64,000 bases of DNA from Rachycentron canadum (taxonomy: Eukaryota > Chordata > Actinopteri > Carangiformes > Rachycentridae): the NCBI GenBank assembly GCA_038496675.1, contig CM076648.1:12423152-12487151 (forward strand), read 5' to 3'. The notes beneath the pieces are model-generated. The model had not been told where the DNA came from. It did not search any database and saw only the letters and a list, made by a program, of their open reading frames with translations. How positions within the stretch are numbered: position 1 is the first letter of the stretch; each line of letters begins with the position of its first letter. Shown here in pieces: positions 37,931-50,900 of this stretch. Made by a program: the position numbers and the translations under genes.

Positions 37931-40900
37931 TAAGTAAATCATAGGGACTACAGCTGAAGGCCAGCTGACTGCATATATTAACATACTTTTTGCAACTGAA
38001 CAAGAGGAAATTACTTGTCAGTAGCCTGAATTAAACTTTGAATAAAAGATGAACAAACTGAGACTATATCATGAATATAAATAATTACAATAAAGAAAAC
38101 TAGATTAAATTGAAGTTTTTTTCTCGCCTTGGTGTTTTTCTACTGAAAGAATAATAGAAAACACTGAGGTGAAAAATACAGAGAAACTGTACTGCAACAG
38201 GGGACATAATTGATTCAGTGAGATTGGTGCAACTCACTGACTCTCTTCTATGGCAATTCAGCATCAATAGCTGCTGTCTTGAACTGACTAGAGTCACCTG
38301 TGTGGTCACACATGGCAGCCTACTGCGGCTGCTGGCTTAGAGGGTTGTTAAAACTATAATGTCCTTAAACAAATTAAAACATGTATATTTATATATTCAC
38401 CTGATCTACTTTCTAAGTAGAATTGATGATCTTGTGTCGATCAGTGGGCATCACTAACAATAATTCTAATTCTGACTGAAATAAAAAATAAATGTTTGCG
38501 TATGTATCTTTACTACTGAAAATGTATAAAGAAATCCCAAACATTTCACAATGAATCTGTTTCATAGAGTTCATACAGGTTAAGTGGAGTTTATGGATAG
38601 TTGAGGGATAACTATCTAATTGGCAAATAGATAGTCCTGGCATATTCTCTGTGTATAAGCATGGTTGTAGTTGTATGTTGTAAAACATTCTCAATTTGGT
38701 CTAATGGTGCTAAACAGGTCGGGCAGATCTGGTCTGTGTCTTGTTATTATGACATTATTAATCCTGTACAAATGCATGCGAATTCAAATATGAAATACAT
38801 GCCAAGCAAAGCAGATTTGGGAAAAGTGACCTGGCTTGGAATTCCAATTTTACATGGCACTGAGGAAAAATGTAAAAAAATATATATATACGGTATATTT
38901 ATAAAAACATGATGTGAAATACAAATGTGGCAACAGTCAAGTAACACCGTACTAGAATATGAGGGCCTGTGGATCTAGGGAGCGAACAAAGGGGAGGTCA
39001 GGGGGTATCTGTCCCCTGGGGATGCAGTTACCCATAGTTACCAATTCTTACCCTCAGCTCTAGGGAATTGGACAAGGAGGGGCTGGGTCTCTACAGGAGG
39101 ATACTGGGATATAATGTGGATGAAAAAGGAGGGTGGAGTCAGGGAGGTGCATGCTGTGTAGCAGCTGGTGGGGGAAGGGAGGAGCAAGGAGCAAAGTGAG
39201 GCTAGAGGAAAAGAGGAGGATGGGGCCGTTGTTACAGCAGGTCCCAGTGCTATTGTACCACATCCCAGCTCAGGACCTGAGGTAGGAGATAGAGTCACAG
39301 ACACATGGTTTGCAGGATGTGAAGAAGGACATTTTAAAGTAATTGGCAAATGTTTATGAATGAAATCCTTTTATGAGCTGTTTTAAATGAACAAATTTCT
39401 TCATTAGATGTACATGTTGCTTTATTTCATCAGGTGCATTGAACATGGGTGTCCATGTGTCTGTGTCTGCATTTACAAAGCTTTCATGCTAGTTGTTGCC
39501 CAGTCCGTGTTGTGTTGTTCAGCCCAGTGCATGGACTCGGAGTGCATGTGTAATCTTAGTCCCCTGACTGGGCTACCTGAGGAACAACCAACTGTGTGTG
39601 TGTGTGTGGGTGTGTGTGCCTTTCTGTATTTGTGTGTTTGAGGATGTGTTTGTGCCAGGTTGCACAGAGGTAATTAACCAGTGTAATCGCTGGTGATGGA
39701 AAATGTAATTATGGTGAAGTAAAATGGAGGAAAGCAGCAACAAGATCCTTCTGAGGGCAGCTGTTAATGGTAACTGGATGACACAACAAAGTGGAGATGG
39801 GGACAAAATGGATGACAAGGCACAGAGGGTGCACCTAACAGAGAGAAATATGTAAAACATATACTTTTGACTCCTTTAGTTGGTTGTTAAAAGGCTGTAT
39901 GGCTCATACAAATGTGCTTCAATCCTGCATTCTGTTTGTTTGTGAGTTGATGTTGGTTTTCATGTTTTTTATGTCATTTGTTATTAATAGGATAGCTTTG
40001 TCTTGTTTGGCCCACTTTCTGCACTTGGGGAATGTAATCCTAATGCTGTTCTGACTTGTCACAGTTAGGTTACTTTTGGTTGCTCTGAATGTAAATATAA
40101 CCAATAGAACACTAAGAAAAAAATAGAATACATTGTTGTTGCTCATCTATTTAAAAGACTGGTCTTTTGGTGTAGTTCATACCCTATATTCAATATAGGA
40201 TGGATGTTTTGTTTTTTCTCACAGAAAAGTTTGATAAAAAATAATATCTACCCTCTGCAGATTCAAATGGCTGTAAATAAAAAAAGTGTTAGCAAATATT
40301 GGCTTTAGAGAGACATCCTGCTATTCATCTTTTCAACAGATAATGTAAACTAGCTACACTTGAGATAAGAAAGCTTTACACCCTTCAACTACAGAAAAGC
40401 AATAGAAGTGGCAGTTGAAAATACTGGGCAAAATAGGATTCTTACTTCCAGGAGACCTCAATTAAACATTTTCTCTTTTTTGTTTTTACAACTAAGGAGA
40501 AACTGTAATGAACAATATTGCATTGGTGTCTGTGATTCCATCCTAGTCCTTGTGATTTTGCTCTACATTTAAGTTTTGGTTTTTCATTATTGTGTTTATT
40601 ATAATTACGATTAAACATAAAGTTTTTTTTTTAAATGCTGGCTTTGATTTAAAAGGCTGGCCTTGATTTTAACAGTTACATTACTGATGTTTGAGCTAAA
40701 GATGGTAAAATCAGGATTCCTTGATGATCACATACATCAGCCTACTTGCTGTGAGTCTTCTCACCTACTCTACTTAACCAGGACTTACATGGTAGTTGAT
40801 GGATTTCCAGGTTGACCATTCTCACTCAGCCTGAAATTGAGGAATCAATAAATGTCTTAATTGACTGATCATCTGAAAGCCCAGTTGTATCAGTTCAGCG

Positions 40901-41405
40901 CCTACGTGGAGATGATCTTGATTTAACTATTGATTCTTTATGTGGCCATGTCTCATTATTTTTATGTGAAGGTTGTGTGCCTTGAAAGGCTCTACTCTTT
41001 GTATCCATTGTTCTAAACATGTTCAATATATTGAGCAGGCTGTTGTATATCTAAATCAACAGATACACAAAAGTGTTGCTCTGGCTGTGGATAAAGTAAA
41101 TCAGAGACATTCAAGGTCAATTAGTTTGTCAGACACTGAAAATATGTTGCAGCTCTATGCAAAGTGTAGAAAAAGAGTGAGAGAGATAAATGAAGGACTG
41201 TGTTTGATTAGTGTATGTGTATTTAATAAAGCAAATCTACCCCTGTGTTGTACTTCTCTTAGAAAATCATAAGCTTACCGTTTTAGCCCTAAAAATGTAA
41301 TTTGTGTAAATGTTATAGTAAATATTTTTCTATTGTGCATGTAGTTTTATGGATTGTATTTAATGTTGTTCTAAGGCTCCTGATGTGTCTTTATCTGTTT
41401 CCCAG

Positions 41406-41446
41406 GATCAAACCAATAACAATGCATGGCCTGTAAGCCACCCATC
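41406..41446 (+). other. apba2: apba2 5'UTR part of the first coding exon, with a tiny uORF
   Basis: The acceptor 'ttatctgtttcccag' ends at 41405. An ATG at 41422 opens a 4-codon uORF that stops at TAA 41434-41436. A second ATG at 41426 is in frame with the main CDS and would add seven residues (MACKPPI), but its -3 base is T. The ATG at 41447 has A at -3 and G at +4 and gives the conserved MAHRK start, so I chose it. Confidence 0.75.
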
Positions 41447-41903
41447 ATGGCTCACAGGAAGAGGCCAGGGACTAGTGGAGGAAACAGTATGGCTGCTCCA
41501 GGCCCTGTCTCCTGTCCCACCCCTCATCCTACAGAGCCATGTGATCTGAAAGCCCTCCCTCCTCGGCAACGCCCAGTCCGCTACCCCAAAGAGCCACATG
41601 ATCGGAAACCCATCCCCCATTCCTGTAAGGCACAATATTCTTCTCCCACGTCTCAAGACACCGGTCACAATCATTCAGACGTGGATGTAGACACAGAGAT
41701 TGTTCAAGTGAAGCGGTACAGCAACCAAGAAGATGCAGAACTGGAGGATCAGCGACCAGCAACACCCTCTACACCAGAACATGAGCATGACCACGATGAC
41801 CATGACCAGGCGGACTTCCACGGCGGCGGTGACAGCCTGGATGATGACTCCAGCTCTGACTATATCAACAACACCTCAGATGACGAGGAGGATTATGATG
41901 ACG
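41447..41903 (+). CDS. apba2: apba2 coding exon 1 (residues 1-152 plus one base)
   Basis: It starts MAHRK, as human APBA2 does. A Pro/basic segment is followed by a His/Asp-rich stretch (EHEHDHDDHDQADFH, ~113-127) and then SSSDYINNTSDDEEDYDD, the conserved acidic lead into the Munc18-interacting motif. It ends in phase 1 at 'gac g|gtgagt'. Readthrough gives the open frame to 41959, which is intronic after 41903. Confidence 0.93.
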
Positions 41904-44900
41904 GTGAGTGTGGTGTCGACAGTTTTTGTTATTGTAAGCAGCAACAATATTTCTTTTGAGTTTCATTGTTATTATTTTCCATATTCAGTTCAGTTCTGGA
42001 AAATATTTAGCGGGGACCAGAAGATTACCTTCATGTTTCCAGCACTCATTTTGTTCTATTTTTCAATCTCAGTCCTGTAAACACTGAACTGAAAGAAAAT
42101 GTTAAGTGCATTCAGGAATGCAGAAAAAATAAATAAAACTCAAACACAACAGTGAAAAAGGGACTCAACAATGACTTAAAGATGAAGGTGGAGAAGTTAT
42201 TCAGGTTTTCATACTCTGACATTACAGCCACACCAGCAGCTTGATAAACCAGACTAGACTATGGAAAAACTGAGGGATGTATGTATGTATGTGTAATATA
42301 TGTGACGTTAATTGCAAGTGCTGGTAAGATATTTCAGTCTTGACCAAAGTAGTGGACTGACCACTCTATGCTGCAGACATGGCTAAAAATAAAAAAACTG
42401 GTGCTGCCACCCTTGCATAAAAATCATGCAGTTTGGTAAATTGCACTTACAACATCTTTAGATTGGGAGCATAACTGAAGTTATTCATGAAAAATACCTC
42501 CTAGTGTTATGTAGTTTGTTTGAGCTTAATAGATATCAAATATAACATGGTGATGATGTAACATGGTGCTTTTTTATCAAAAACAAGCCCCAGAAAAAGA
42601 AAAAAATTGTGATCATAAATTCTCCAGGACTGGCGGAGGAGGATGAGGGTGTGACTTACTACATCCGCTACTGCCCAGAGGATGACAGCTACCTGGAAGG
42701 TATGGATTGCACCAGCCAGGGAGACTGCAACCACAGCCATAGTCAAGGGGACTGCACCAGCACCATGCAACCAGTCGGCCCCCACACCGATGAATGCCAG
42801 GAGGCTGTTGAAGGATGGGCTGAGGAAGGAGAGGGAGAAGGGGAGGTGAGAGAGGAGGAATGGGTGGAAGATGAAGAGGGAGAGGCAGCAGTGAGGGAAG
42901 AGTGGAGAGAAGAGGAAGAAGAGGTGAGGGAAGAATGGAGGGAGGGAGATGAGGAGGTGAGGGAGGAGTGGAAAGGGGAAGGCCAGGTCAGGCAGGACCA
43001 GTGGGTGGGACGAGAGAGGCATAGGGTGGAGGAGTGGGCTGAGGGAGAGGGAGAGGTTCGCTGTGAGGTGGTGGAGCAAGATCCGGACGAGCAGATATAC
43101 AATGGAAGACCAGAACCCATCCTAGACCATCACCATCACCATCATCACCACCACCACCAACCCTCCCTGCAAGACACCCTGCCCACACGGGAGGAAGAGG
43201 AGGAGGCAGAGAGCGAGGAGTACTGCCCCAATGAGGAAGAAGACGAGGAAGGTGATGAGGAGGAGAGACATGGAAGGTCCTACACTGGAGACTACTATGC
43301 TCCTGAAGACAATGGAAACTCAGTGCGAGTCTCTCCCTATCGTGGCCGTAAAGTGCTGGTAGTAGAGGGTGAGACGGGGGAGGAAGCAGAGGAGGACATT
43401 GACCAAATCGTTGCTGAGATCAAGATGAGTATGAGCATGGGGAGTTTAAGCAGTGGCACTGACCAAAGCCCAGAGGAGATGGCTCAGGACCCTGCACCAA
43501 GTGACTACCCTCACCCCAAGCCTGACGCAGCCCCCTACCCACCAGCTCATCACCGCCACGACAGCCGGCCCAAGTCCCTGAATCTCCCCTCCATGCACCA
43601 CAACAACCCTGACCTCCAGAGGGGCATGAAGGCACATCCACGCTCCCCTGAAGACAGGCAGAGATGGCCACAGGAGCAGGTGAGCTGATTTTGAAGCAGA
43701 GTATTGCTGTTGTCCATGTTCACTTCATGTCTACTTCATGTCACAATGTTGGGTCTGTTATGTGCGTCACCTGCTGGGAAATTACAGTTGTAATTCAACA
43801 TCTAATGTCACCTGTTAGTAGCACCACCCCAAAACTAAATGGATATGTCATGCATTAATCATGCTTCATTGTGGTTTAATTATAGGCCCCAAAGTGACTG
43901 TGTTTATATTATTTCATCAACTTTCGTCAACTACTGAAAACAAAACTGAAATCATGTTTACATCTGTGTCAGAGCAACAATAGTGATCAGGGTGTTTGCA
44001 TCAATAGTGTCAATTCTACTGTAAAACATATTTGTGATTACTTAAATTTATGTCCAGTTAAATTTCCCCAACACAGAAGTCAAGGTACAGACAAAGGCTC
44101 CAAAATGAATGTGAAGAACATAATGTAACAGTTATACAAAGGTGCTTATATGGTCAGAGCCTATGGTGAAGACATACTGTATATTCAGGCTATTTTAATG
44201 ATCTGTAGAGGAGATATTTTACCACAGAGAATGATTAAAGGAGCTTTGTGATGAGGAGAAGGAGATGAGTTACAGGTGACATGTTACTCATTGCCACCCA
44301 GAGAATAGCCGGAGACTCACCCCTCCCCCATGTTACCTTGAGATGTCCCCCCTGTTCATCTCTCTCCATCTCGCAGACCTGGATGAGTGCACACACACTG
44401 TAGTCACATTGATGGACTCAAACACACGCTGAGTTTCCCCATCATCTAAAAGTCAGATGGTAAAAGGAGAACAGAGATAGTCTCCTGTGGGCATCCTGCT
44501 GATACACACCTGCTCCACAGTGTGCACATGTGCTTGTACATTCACTGTGTGCACCTCATTTGTATCACAAAACTGGGTCAGACAGTGGAACTAGATTAAA
44601 TTGGAAGAATGTACAGTACACCACAGATTTAGATGACTCCCATCCACGCTGAGATGATTCTGTCGTTTTGTCCTCTGTTATCAAATGAAATGCCCTCCAC
44701 ACACCACTTCAACATGACCCTTGAATGAACCAGAACAACAATGAATTTAAAAAACAGATTTGCTGCACAGCATGGAGTCAAAAGATTATGGTCAGAAAAG
44801 AGTTATAAAATAAAAGGGGGTCATAATACGCACACGGTCTGTTGATGCAATGCATTTGCAAAAAGCAGAAATATTACATGGTATTATAATCTCATTTCAA

Positions 44901-47900
44901 ATGGCAATTTAAATTATGTGTTACATACGAGTGAGACAGTGATCAAGTGCTAAAAGCAACCAGTTTGGTTTTTACAGTGTATGCATTCCTAGTGAAATCT
45001 TTTCTTAAATGGGATTCATTTTATGCATTAGTGTATTTAATACTGTACTATATGTATATAGTATTTGAGCAGCGGGTATTATGAATTTGCTGGAAATAGT
45101 ATACGGAAAAGTAACATAAAACATATAATTTGAAGTTGTTTTGGTAAGAAGTTGCTAAGATAAGATAAGATAAGAGTGCAGTAGAAGACACTCAAGTATA
45201 AAATATTCTGCTAAATTTGTACACATGTGCACGTTAGTTTATGCTGACAGTCATCCCCTTAGTGGTCATGTGAATGTTAATTGTGTTAATAGATTAAAAT
45301 TGATGTGATGCTGATTTATTGACAATAAAGTTCTACATGTAGCCTATTAAACATTTGTTAATACAGATACAGGCATGTACAAAGTTTGACTGGATTCACT
45401 GGGGGCAGTTTAGCATTCCACCCAGCCAAACAACAACACGAATCTCATTAATGTAATGGTTGTTTGCACAACTGAGTTGGGCTGCATGATGAATACTGAT
45501 CAGGACTTTATGTTTTCACTCTGTTTTTGCAAAGGAGGCCACAAATGTTATGTTTGTGGTAATTAATTTCAATTCCAGATGCACAGCAGCGTGGCTTGTT
45601 CCTCTGATTTTCACTTTCCCACTGCCATTCCAATGAGGAGGAGGGTTTATTGGCAGGCGGAATTTATTTCGGCCAGTAATACCATTGAATGTTAATGAGC
45701 AGTTGTGAACTGTAAAATGGATATCCATGGGAATACATGTAATCCTCCCTCTTTGTTTTCATATGCTGGATGGAATTTTGATCAATTTTGTTTGTAGGTT
45801 AACTTTTTAAATAAATACACACTGGTTCTTCAGAGCATAAACATAAAGAGACAATTTTTATGATTAGGCGAGAGAGTGTTTACAGTGCAGGACTCTCATG
45901 TACACATGTGGTTTATATCAGTCACTCCTATACAGTCCAACCAGCAACAGAAACAGAGGAAATGTGTCATTCTGTTTTAAATTATCCAAATTCTTATCCA
46001 CTCACACCTGTTCTTCTGTGTTGACCTACCAGGTGAGCAATGGCGCAGAGCAACCCAGAAAGCAGCAGCGCTCCGACCTCAATGTTCCCCTGGAGAACAA
46101 CAATGTACCAGAGGTAAGATGCCGTTTGATATTCTGTTGTTTCTTTATCATCCTTTTAAACTATTGTGAGGTCGTTTACAGCTTAGACAAAGGGTATTGT
46201 TGTTTATGTGTCTGAGTCTGTGTGTGTCCATGTGTGTGTTACTGTCTGAGTAAATGAGTAATTGTGTAATTACAACCTCAGCTCATGTCCTCTGCTTACG
46301 GCGTGATAGCGTCCTTGTAATTGAACAGCGTGTCTGCTTGCGGTTTTATGAGAGCCATTTTTCACTAAGAAGTCTGCGGTGGATGCTTCTTGTACAGGCT
46401 TCACCCTTTGTCCTTGCGTGGAATAAACTTACTGAATGTGTAGTGAGCAGATTAGAGGATCTAGTGGATCCAGTGGAATGAGTTTGAATCTCATGAACTG
46501 CTTCACAATACACGGCGCTCTCTGTGGCCATCTCTTGTCTACAGCTTCCTCCTCCCTCCTTTACATCTTCTCTCTTCCACCTCCTACAGTTATGTCAGTG
46601 TGCGAAGTGGATGAGTAATGCTTTGTTCTCTCTCTACACCCACTTTTTCAGTGCCCTTGAGCAAAGTGCATGTACCCAATATCTACACAAGCAGACTTAC
46701 CAAAGTGTGAATGCATGTAGTTGAATGGGGGCAGGGCATCGCTGGAAAATAAAGAAGTGTCTGGATATTTATGATGCATGTTCCAAATAAAAGCACCAAA
46801 GGGAATTTTTCTTCAGGGATCGAAAGTTGAGGCAGCCTTGTGTCCATACAGTACGTGACTAAATTTTGTAAATGTATTTTGTGTCATTGATTTTTTTTAC
46901 AGAAGGTGAGGACAGTTGTTTTCTTTGCATTCAAATGAGACCACATTTCAACTGCTGCTGAAAGCAATATTGATGCCAATCATGGAGCTTTAAAGTCGTG
47001 AAAACCACACAGTTATTGTGGCTTCTGAAACATGTCATTTCAAAAATGAAGCATCAACTGGCACATACTGTTCACACAGGATTGGTTGTCATGGTAGTTG
47101 GTTTTCACCAAAATAGCAGAAGGGTGTCATGTTTTGCACGATGAAGGACAACTTACATAACCGTGGAAGCTTACAGACAAACCACAATCACTATTTTGTA
47201 ACGACAGACATAAATCACGATAAAATGTAACCAGCAAATATTCAAGCTTCCTGGTGCATTATGTTGTAAATTTGGACAGATGCATGAGGCGAGGCCTAAA
47301 TTGGATCAGCTCTTTAAAATGAAAAATAAAAGAATTTTTGCTTTCATAATTTGATTCATGCTGTTTGAATATTGTACATGAAGAAAAGCAGCAGTTCCTA
47401 GCCTACTAACGTTTCACAAACAAAGAGAAACCTAAAGGTTTTGATGGGTTTATTTGAGACTGTGGAGACATGCTTAATTCACTGTGCACATATTCACAAC
47501 AATTTATCTGTTGAATTGTGTTTTTGTCTTCCAGCCAACAAAGAAGGTTGCATCATTCCCCAGCTTTGTCGATGGTAAGTTAATCTGTCTGCACACCTGT
47601 GGTGATAAAATCAAATTGTATTCAAATTGTAATTGCATGGAACGTTTCCTAGTTTTCCTTTGCCTTCAGTCTGTCACATCACAGGCCTGATGTAAGTCTT
47701 TCAGTGCTCTTTTCCTGTCACTGGACAGATGCTAGGCGTAATAATGTGTGAGGGGCTCAGTTGCCTGTCTGCTCCTTCAGATCATGACAGCACATTGTGT
47801 CCCTGAGTGGGTGTCTGAGAGTCCACATCTACATATCACAGACACAGATTAATCTCAGGCCAGCCTCCCACCAGCACAGCAACTCCATTAGCTTGCAACC

Positions 47901-50900
47901 AGTGGCCATCTCGCTGCTCAGTCCCACCGGCCTGTTATCACCTCCAGAGCGACAGTGTTTGGCTCGATTTTTCCACACACAGCATGTTGACTGCAGTGAT
48001 TACAATACCCTCTCTATCACACACCCGACCCCTTGAGTCTAACCATGCTCTGTCCCTCCCCGTGTCTCTCTGCTAATTACAATCTTCTCTGCCCCTCCCT
48101 GGCTCAGTCCCAGGACCCTGTGAGCCCGAAGACCTGATTGATGGAATTATCTTTGCTGCTAACTACCTGGGCTCCACTCAGCTGCTGTCTGAGAGGAACC
48201 CCTCCAAGAACATACGCATGATGCAGGCTCAGGAGGCTGTCAGCAGGGTCAAGGTACTCTAAAACACACCCTCTCACCTCCAGCCACACTGAAATGGCCA
48301 TGCAAATGCAAAGTTTGTGCTGCATTTTTGTCCTGAAGGTATCCAGGCATCAGAATCACACTCTCATAATCAACAAGCCACATTTTATCATTTATGCTGT
48401 ATACTTCTCTTAGGAGTCTCTTTGATCTATTTATGACCAAAAGTCAGGAACTGGTCTCAGGGACTAATAGGGCACTTCCACTACACAGTGTTTCCCACAG
48501 GACCATCGACCTTTCAGGAAACTCAGGAACTTTACCTGCATTTCAACTGGAGGAACCGGAGATTAAATTTAGTTGCTGTTCAATAGATTCAGGTGAAGAG
48601 TTTCTGGTCCAGAGATGATACTCTCCTTTGGTTCGGGCTCTCCATCTCCAGATGGAATCTGCATGGCTCAATGTTGACTGTTCAAACACAGATAAAACAG
48701 CTGCTTCCACTTTTATACACCTTCAGTCAGCAAAATAAGGAAGTAATGGCTGCCACTAGTGTTTATACTTGGATTAGGGGGTTGACATTTCTTGATGTTT
48801 ACTAAGTTTAAAAATAAAGTTATGTTGATGTCTTTTGGAAAAGTAAAAAAAAAAAAAAAAGAGTGATATAGAGTGTGAACGAGCTGAGGGAGCAGCAGTC
48901 AAACAAGAGAGAGCCGGGATTGAGAGAGAGAGAGAGAGCGAATGAATGTGAGAAGGAGCAGCGATGAGAGAACAAAGAGTGTGAACAACAAAAACAAAAC
49001 TTTGTTCTACTGCAGAAACACATCCAACCACAAAACAGTCAGCAGATTGTCTATGTGGAGACAGCGCTGTGGTTTTCAGCCTGTTTTTTGGTAATTAATT
49101 TATTAGATCAAACTCAAAGGACAAAACACAACAGGATGTCTCTATTTTAAACAGCGCTGTAGTTTTCTAATTTGTTATTGGTCTAATTGGTCTAATCTTT
49201 TGCAGTGCCCTTTGAACCAAAACTACTGAGTACTACTTGTCCCTTTGTGCAGTCCTGATTAATCCTGAAGAGCTGTGAATATGATGTCTTTGCTTCAGAC
49301 AACAACAGCAGAGTAGTTGCCTGCTGTAGTTTGCATTTCACATTTGAGCCAATTTAGTAAATTGGGAAGTCAACCACACTCTGTAACTTGGATATGAATA
49401 TCAACTAACACTGATGTTAAGACATCTTGTGTCCTGATATAGATTTAACTGGTAACTAAAGCTCTCTCTCTCAAGTTGTAGCAGCCTTGAGGTTTGTGTT
49501 TGACCAATCAGTGACACAGTCCAGCCTGGTTGTTTCTGACTCATTGTAAAGTACTCGCACCAGAGTTGGATGCTGAGAACTAAATTTGTATTGTATTCCT
49601 TGAGTACTCAGAAAGGTCCCTGAAAAAAGTTCCTGCAATAGAAAACAGCTATTTGAGAGCCTGTTTCCCTCTATCTTATCCCAGAACCCTAGAGGTGTTG
49701 TTAAGATGTGTTTGTTCGCACCCCAAGAGAATGCCTCCGATTGGTGCTCTCGATTTGCTGTCCCACTCTGAAAGAGCATTTTAATATGATGGCAGTTCTT
49801 TCTCCTCTTCCCAGAGGTGCCGGCATAATGTTACAACCGGTTTGTTGTTGTTTAGGTTGCATTTGCAACACTCAAATATACAAAAGATCTGCAGAAAATA
49901 TGCCCAGCAGCTCTGGCTAATACCGTATGTCGTCTCCTGTTTGTTGCACAGTGTTGTTACATGAATATCCTGTATCTGGAAGGGAACTCAGTATTCATTT
50001 TCACAAAACACACAAGTGAAACCTCACTATTTCTGAATTATGTTTTAATTACTTGTGATTTTTACTTAGTAGTTTTGAAACCTTTTTGGTTTAGGTCAAG
50101 ATTGCTCCTTCTAAAATTTACATGGACATCAGGGCAGCAAAACATTATAGTGATGTACCAGGCATGAGTGGCCTTCTAGGGCAGCTAAAGAACTTGGCCA
50201 GATTGGGCTGCTGGGCATGTGTTTGGCACAGCCGGAAGGATAATGGGACTGCTGGCACGAGAGCTTTATATTTCCCTTGTTGACACTTGTTCCCTGCTGT
50301 TCTCTAATGTTGTGATGGTGTTGTTTCAGTGCAGTCTCGGAGAACTACTGTGGGTGGTACTGGTGCAGCTTAAAGGAGCTGGACTCATTATTTTGTGATC
50401 AGATTGGTTGCTTTGCTCATCACTGTTTCTCTGTCAAATGTGCTTGTGTCCGTCTTCACAGAAACTTAAAATTCTGATCTTTCAGGAAAGAGAGTTTCAA
50501 CTTTTTGGCATTTCCTGCTCATGGACTCAGACGCCAGATGAGCTTGTGTGATCAAAGCACATTGTTTTGTGGCATGATGACTTAATGCAGCGCTGATGTT
50601 TTGGTGCACAGTTGCTACTCAGTCTCTTTTATCTACCTCTCATGTGAAAACAAGCGTGGCTGTATTTCTAAATATTGAATGACCTCCTGTGTAGTGGTCC
50701 ACTTTTAGAAAGTTGCGTGTTGTAATGAGACTTGTCACTGATGAGAAGGATACATGTGGGTATAACTGTCCTGTGGGATATGTCAGGAATTAAATGAGAG
50801 AGGGTATGAGTAGTGAGAGGGAGACACTAAAGTCTGAAATATTAGGTCAGCTTTCATGATCAGGTTTTTATGGTATCAGCAAACATCAGAGGCATTAAAT

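Larger units (their letters stand above)
33242..41405 (+). other. Last 5' intron stretch before the apba2 coding exons
   Basis: No coding exon recognised. It includes microsatellites, a 10-bp minisatellite and a probable interspersed element, listed separately. A GC/purine-rich patch at 38960-39300 has weak splice-like ends, which I do not call. Confidence 0.4.

Noticed and set aside
39038..39360. Possible noncoding exon or gene in a purine-rich patch
   Set aside because: Splice-like ends are weak and the open frames are Ser/Pro or Gly/Glu low complexity; not enough to call.
41426..41446. ATG at 41426 as the Mint2 start
   Set aside because: Weak context (T at -3); the extension MACKPPI is not part of the family start I recall, while 41447 gives the conserved MAHRK with A at -3 and G at +4.
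42507..43120. Long minus-strand open frames (190 and 125 codons) opposite apba2 exon 2
   Set aside because: They are Ser/Pro/Leu/His-rich mirror images of the Glu-rich GAG/GAA coding strand, which contains few complements of stop codons. No independent support.
43664..43858. Extension of apba2 exon 2 into the following intron
   Set aside because: The frame stops at 43686-43688, and the next exon (46033) begins with the same VS residues, showing that the donor at 43680 is used.
48108..48112. Alternative acceptor 'tcccag' for apba2 exon 5
   Set aside because: It would break the reading frame and remove the conserved VPGPCEPEDL start of the exon.
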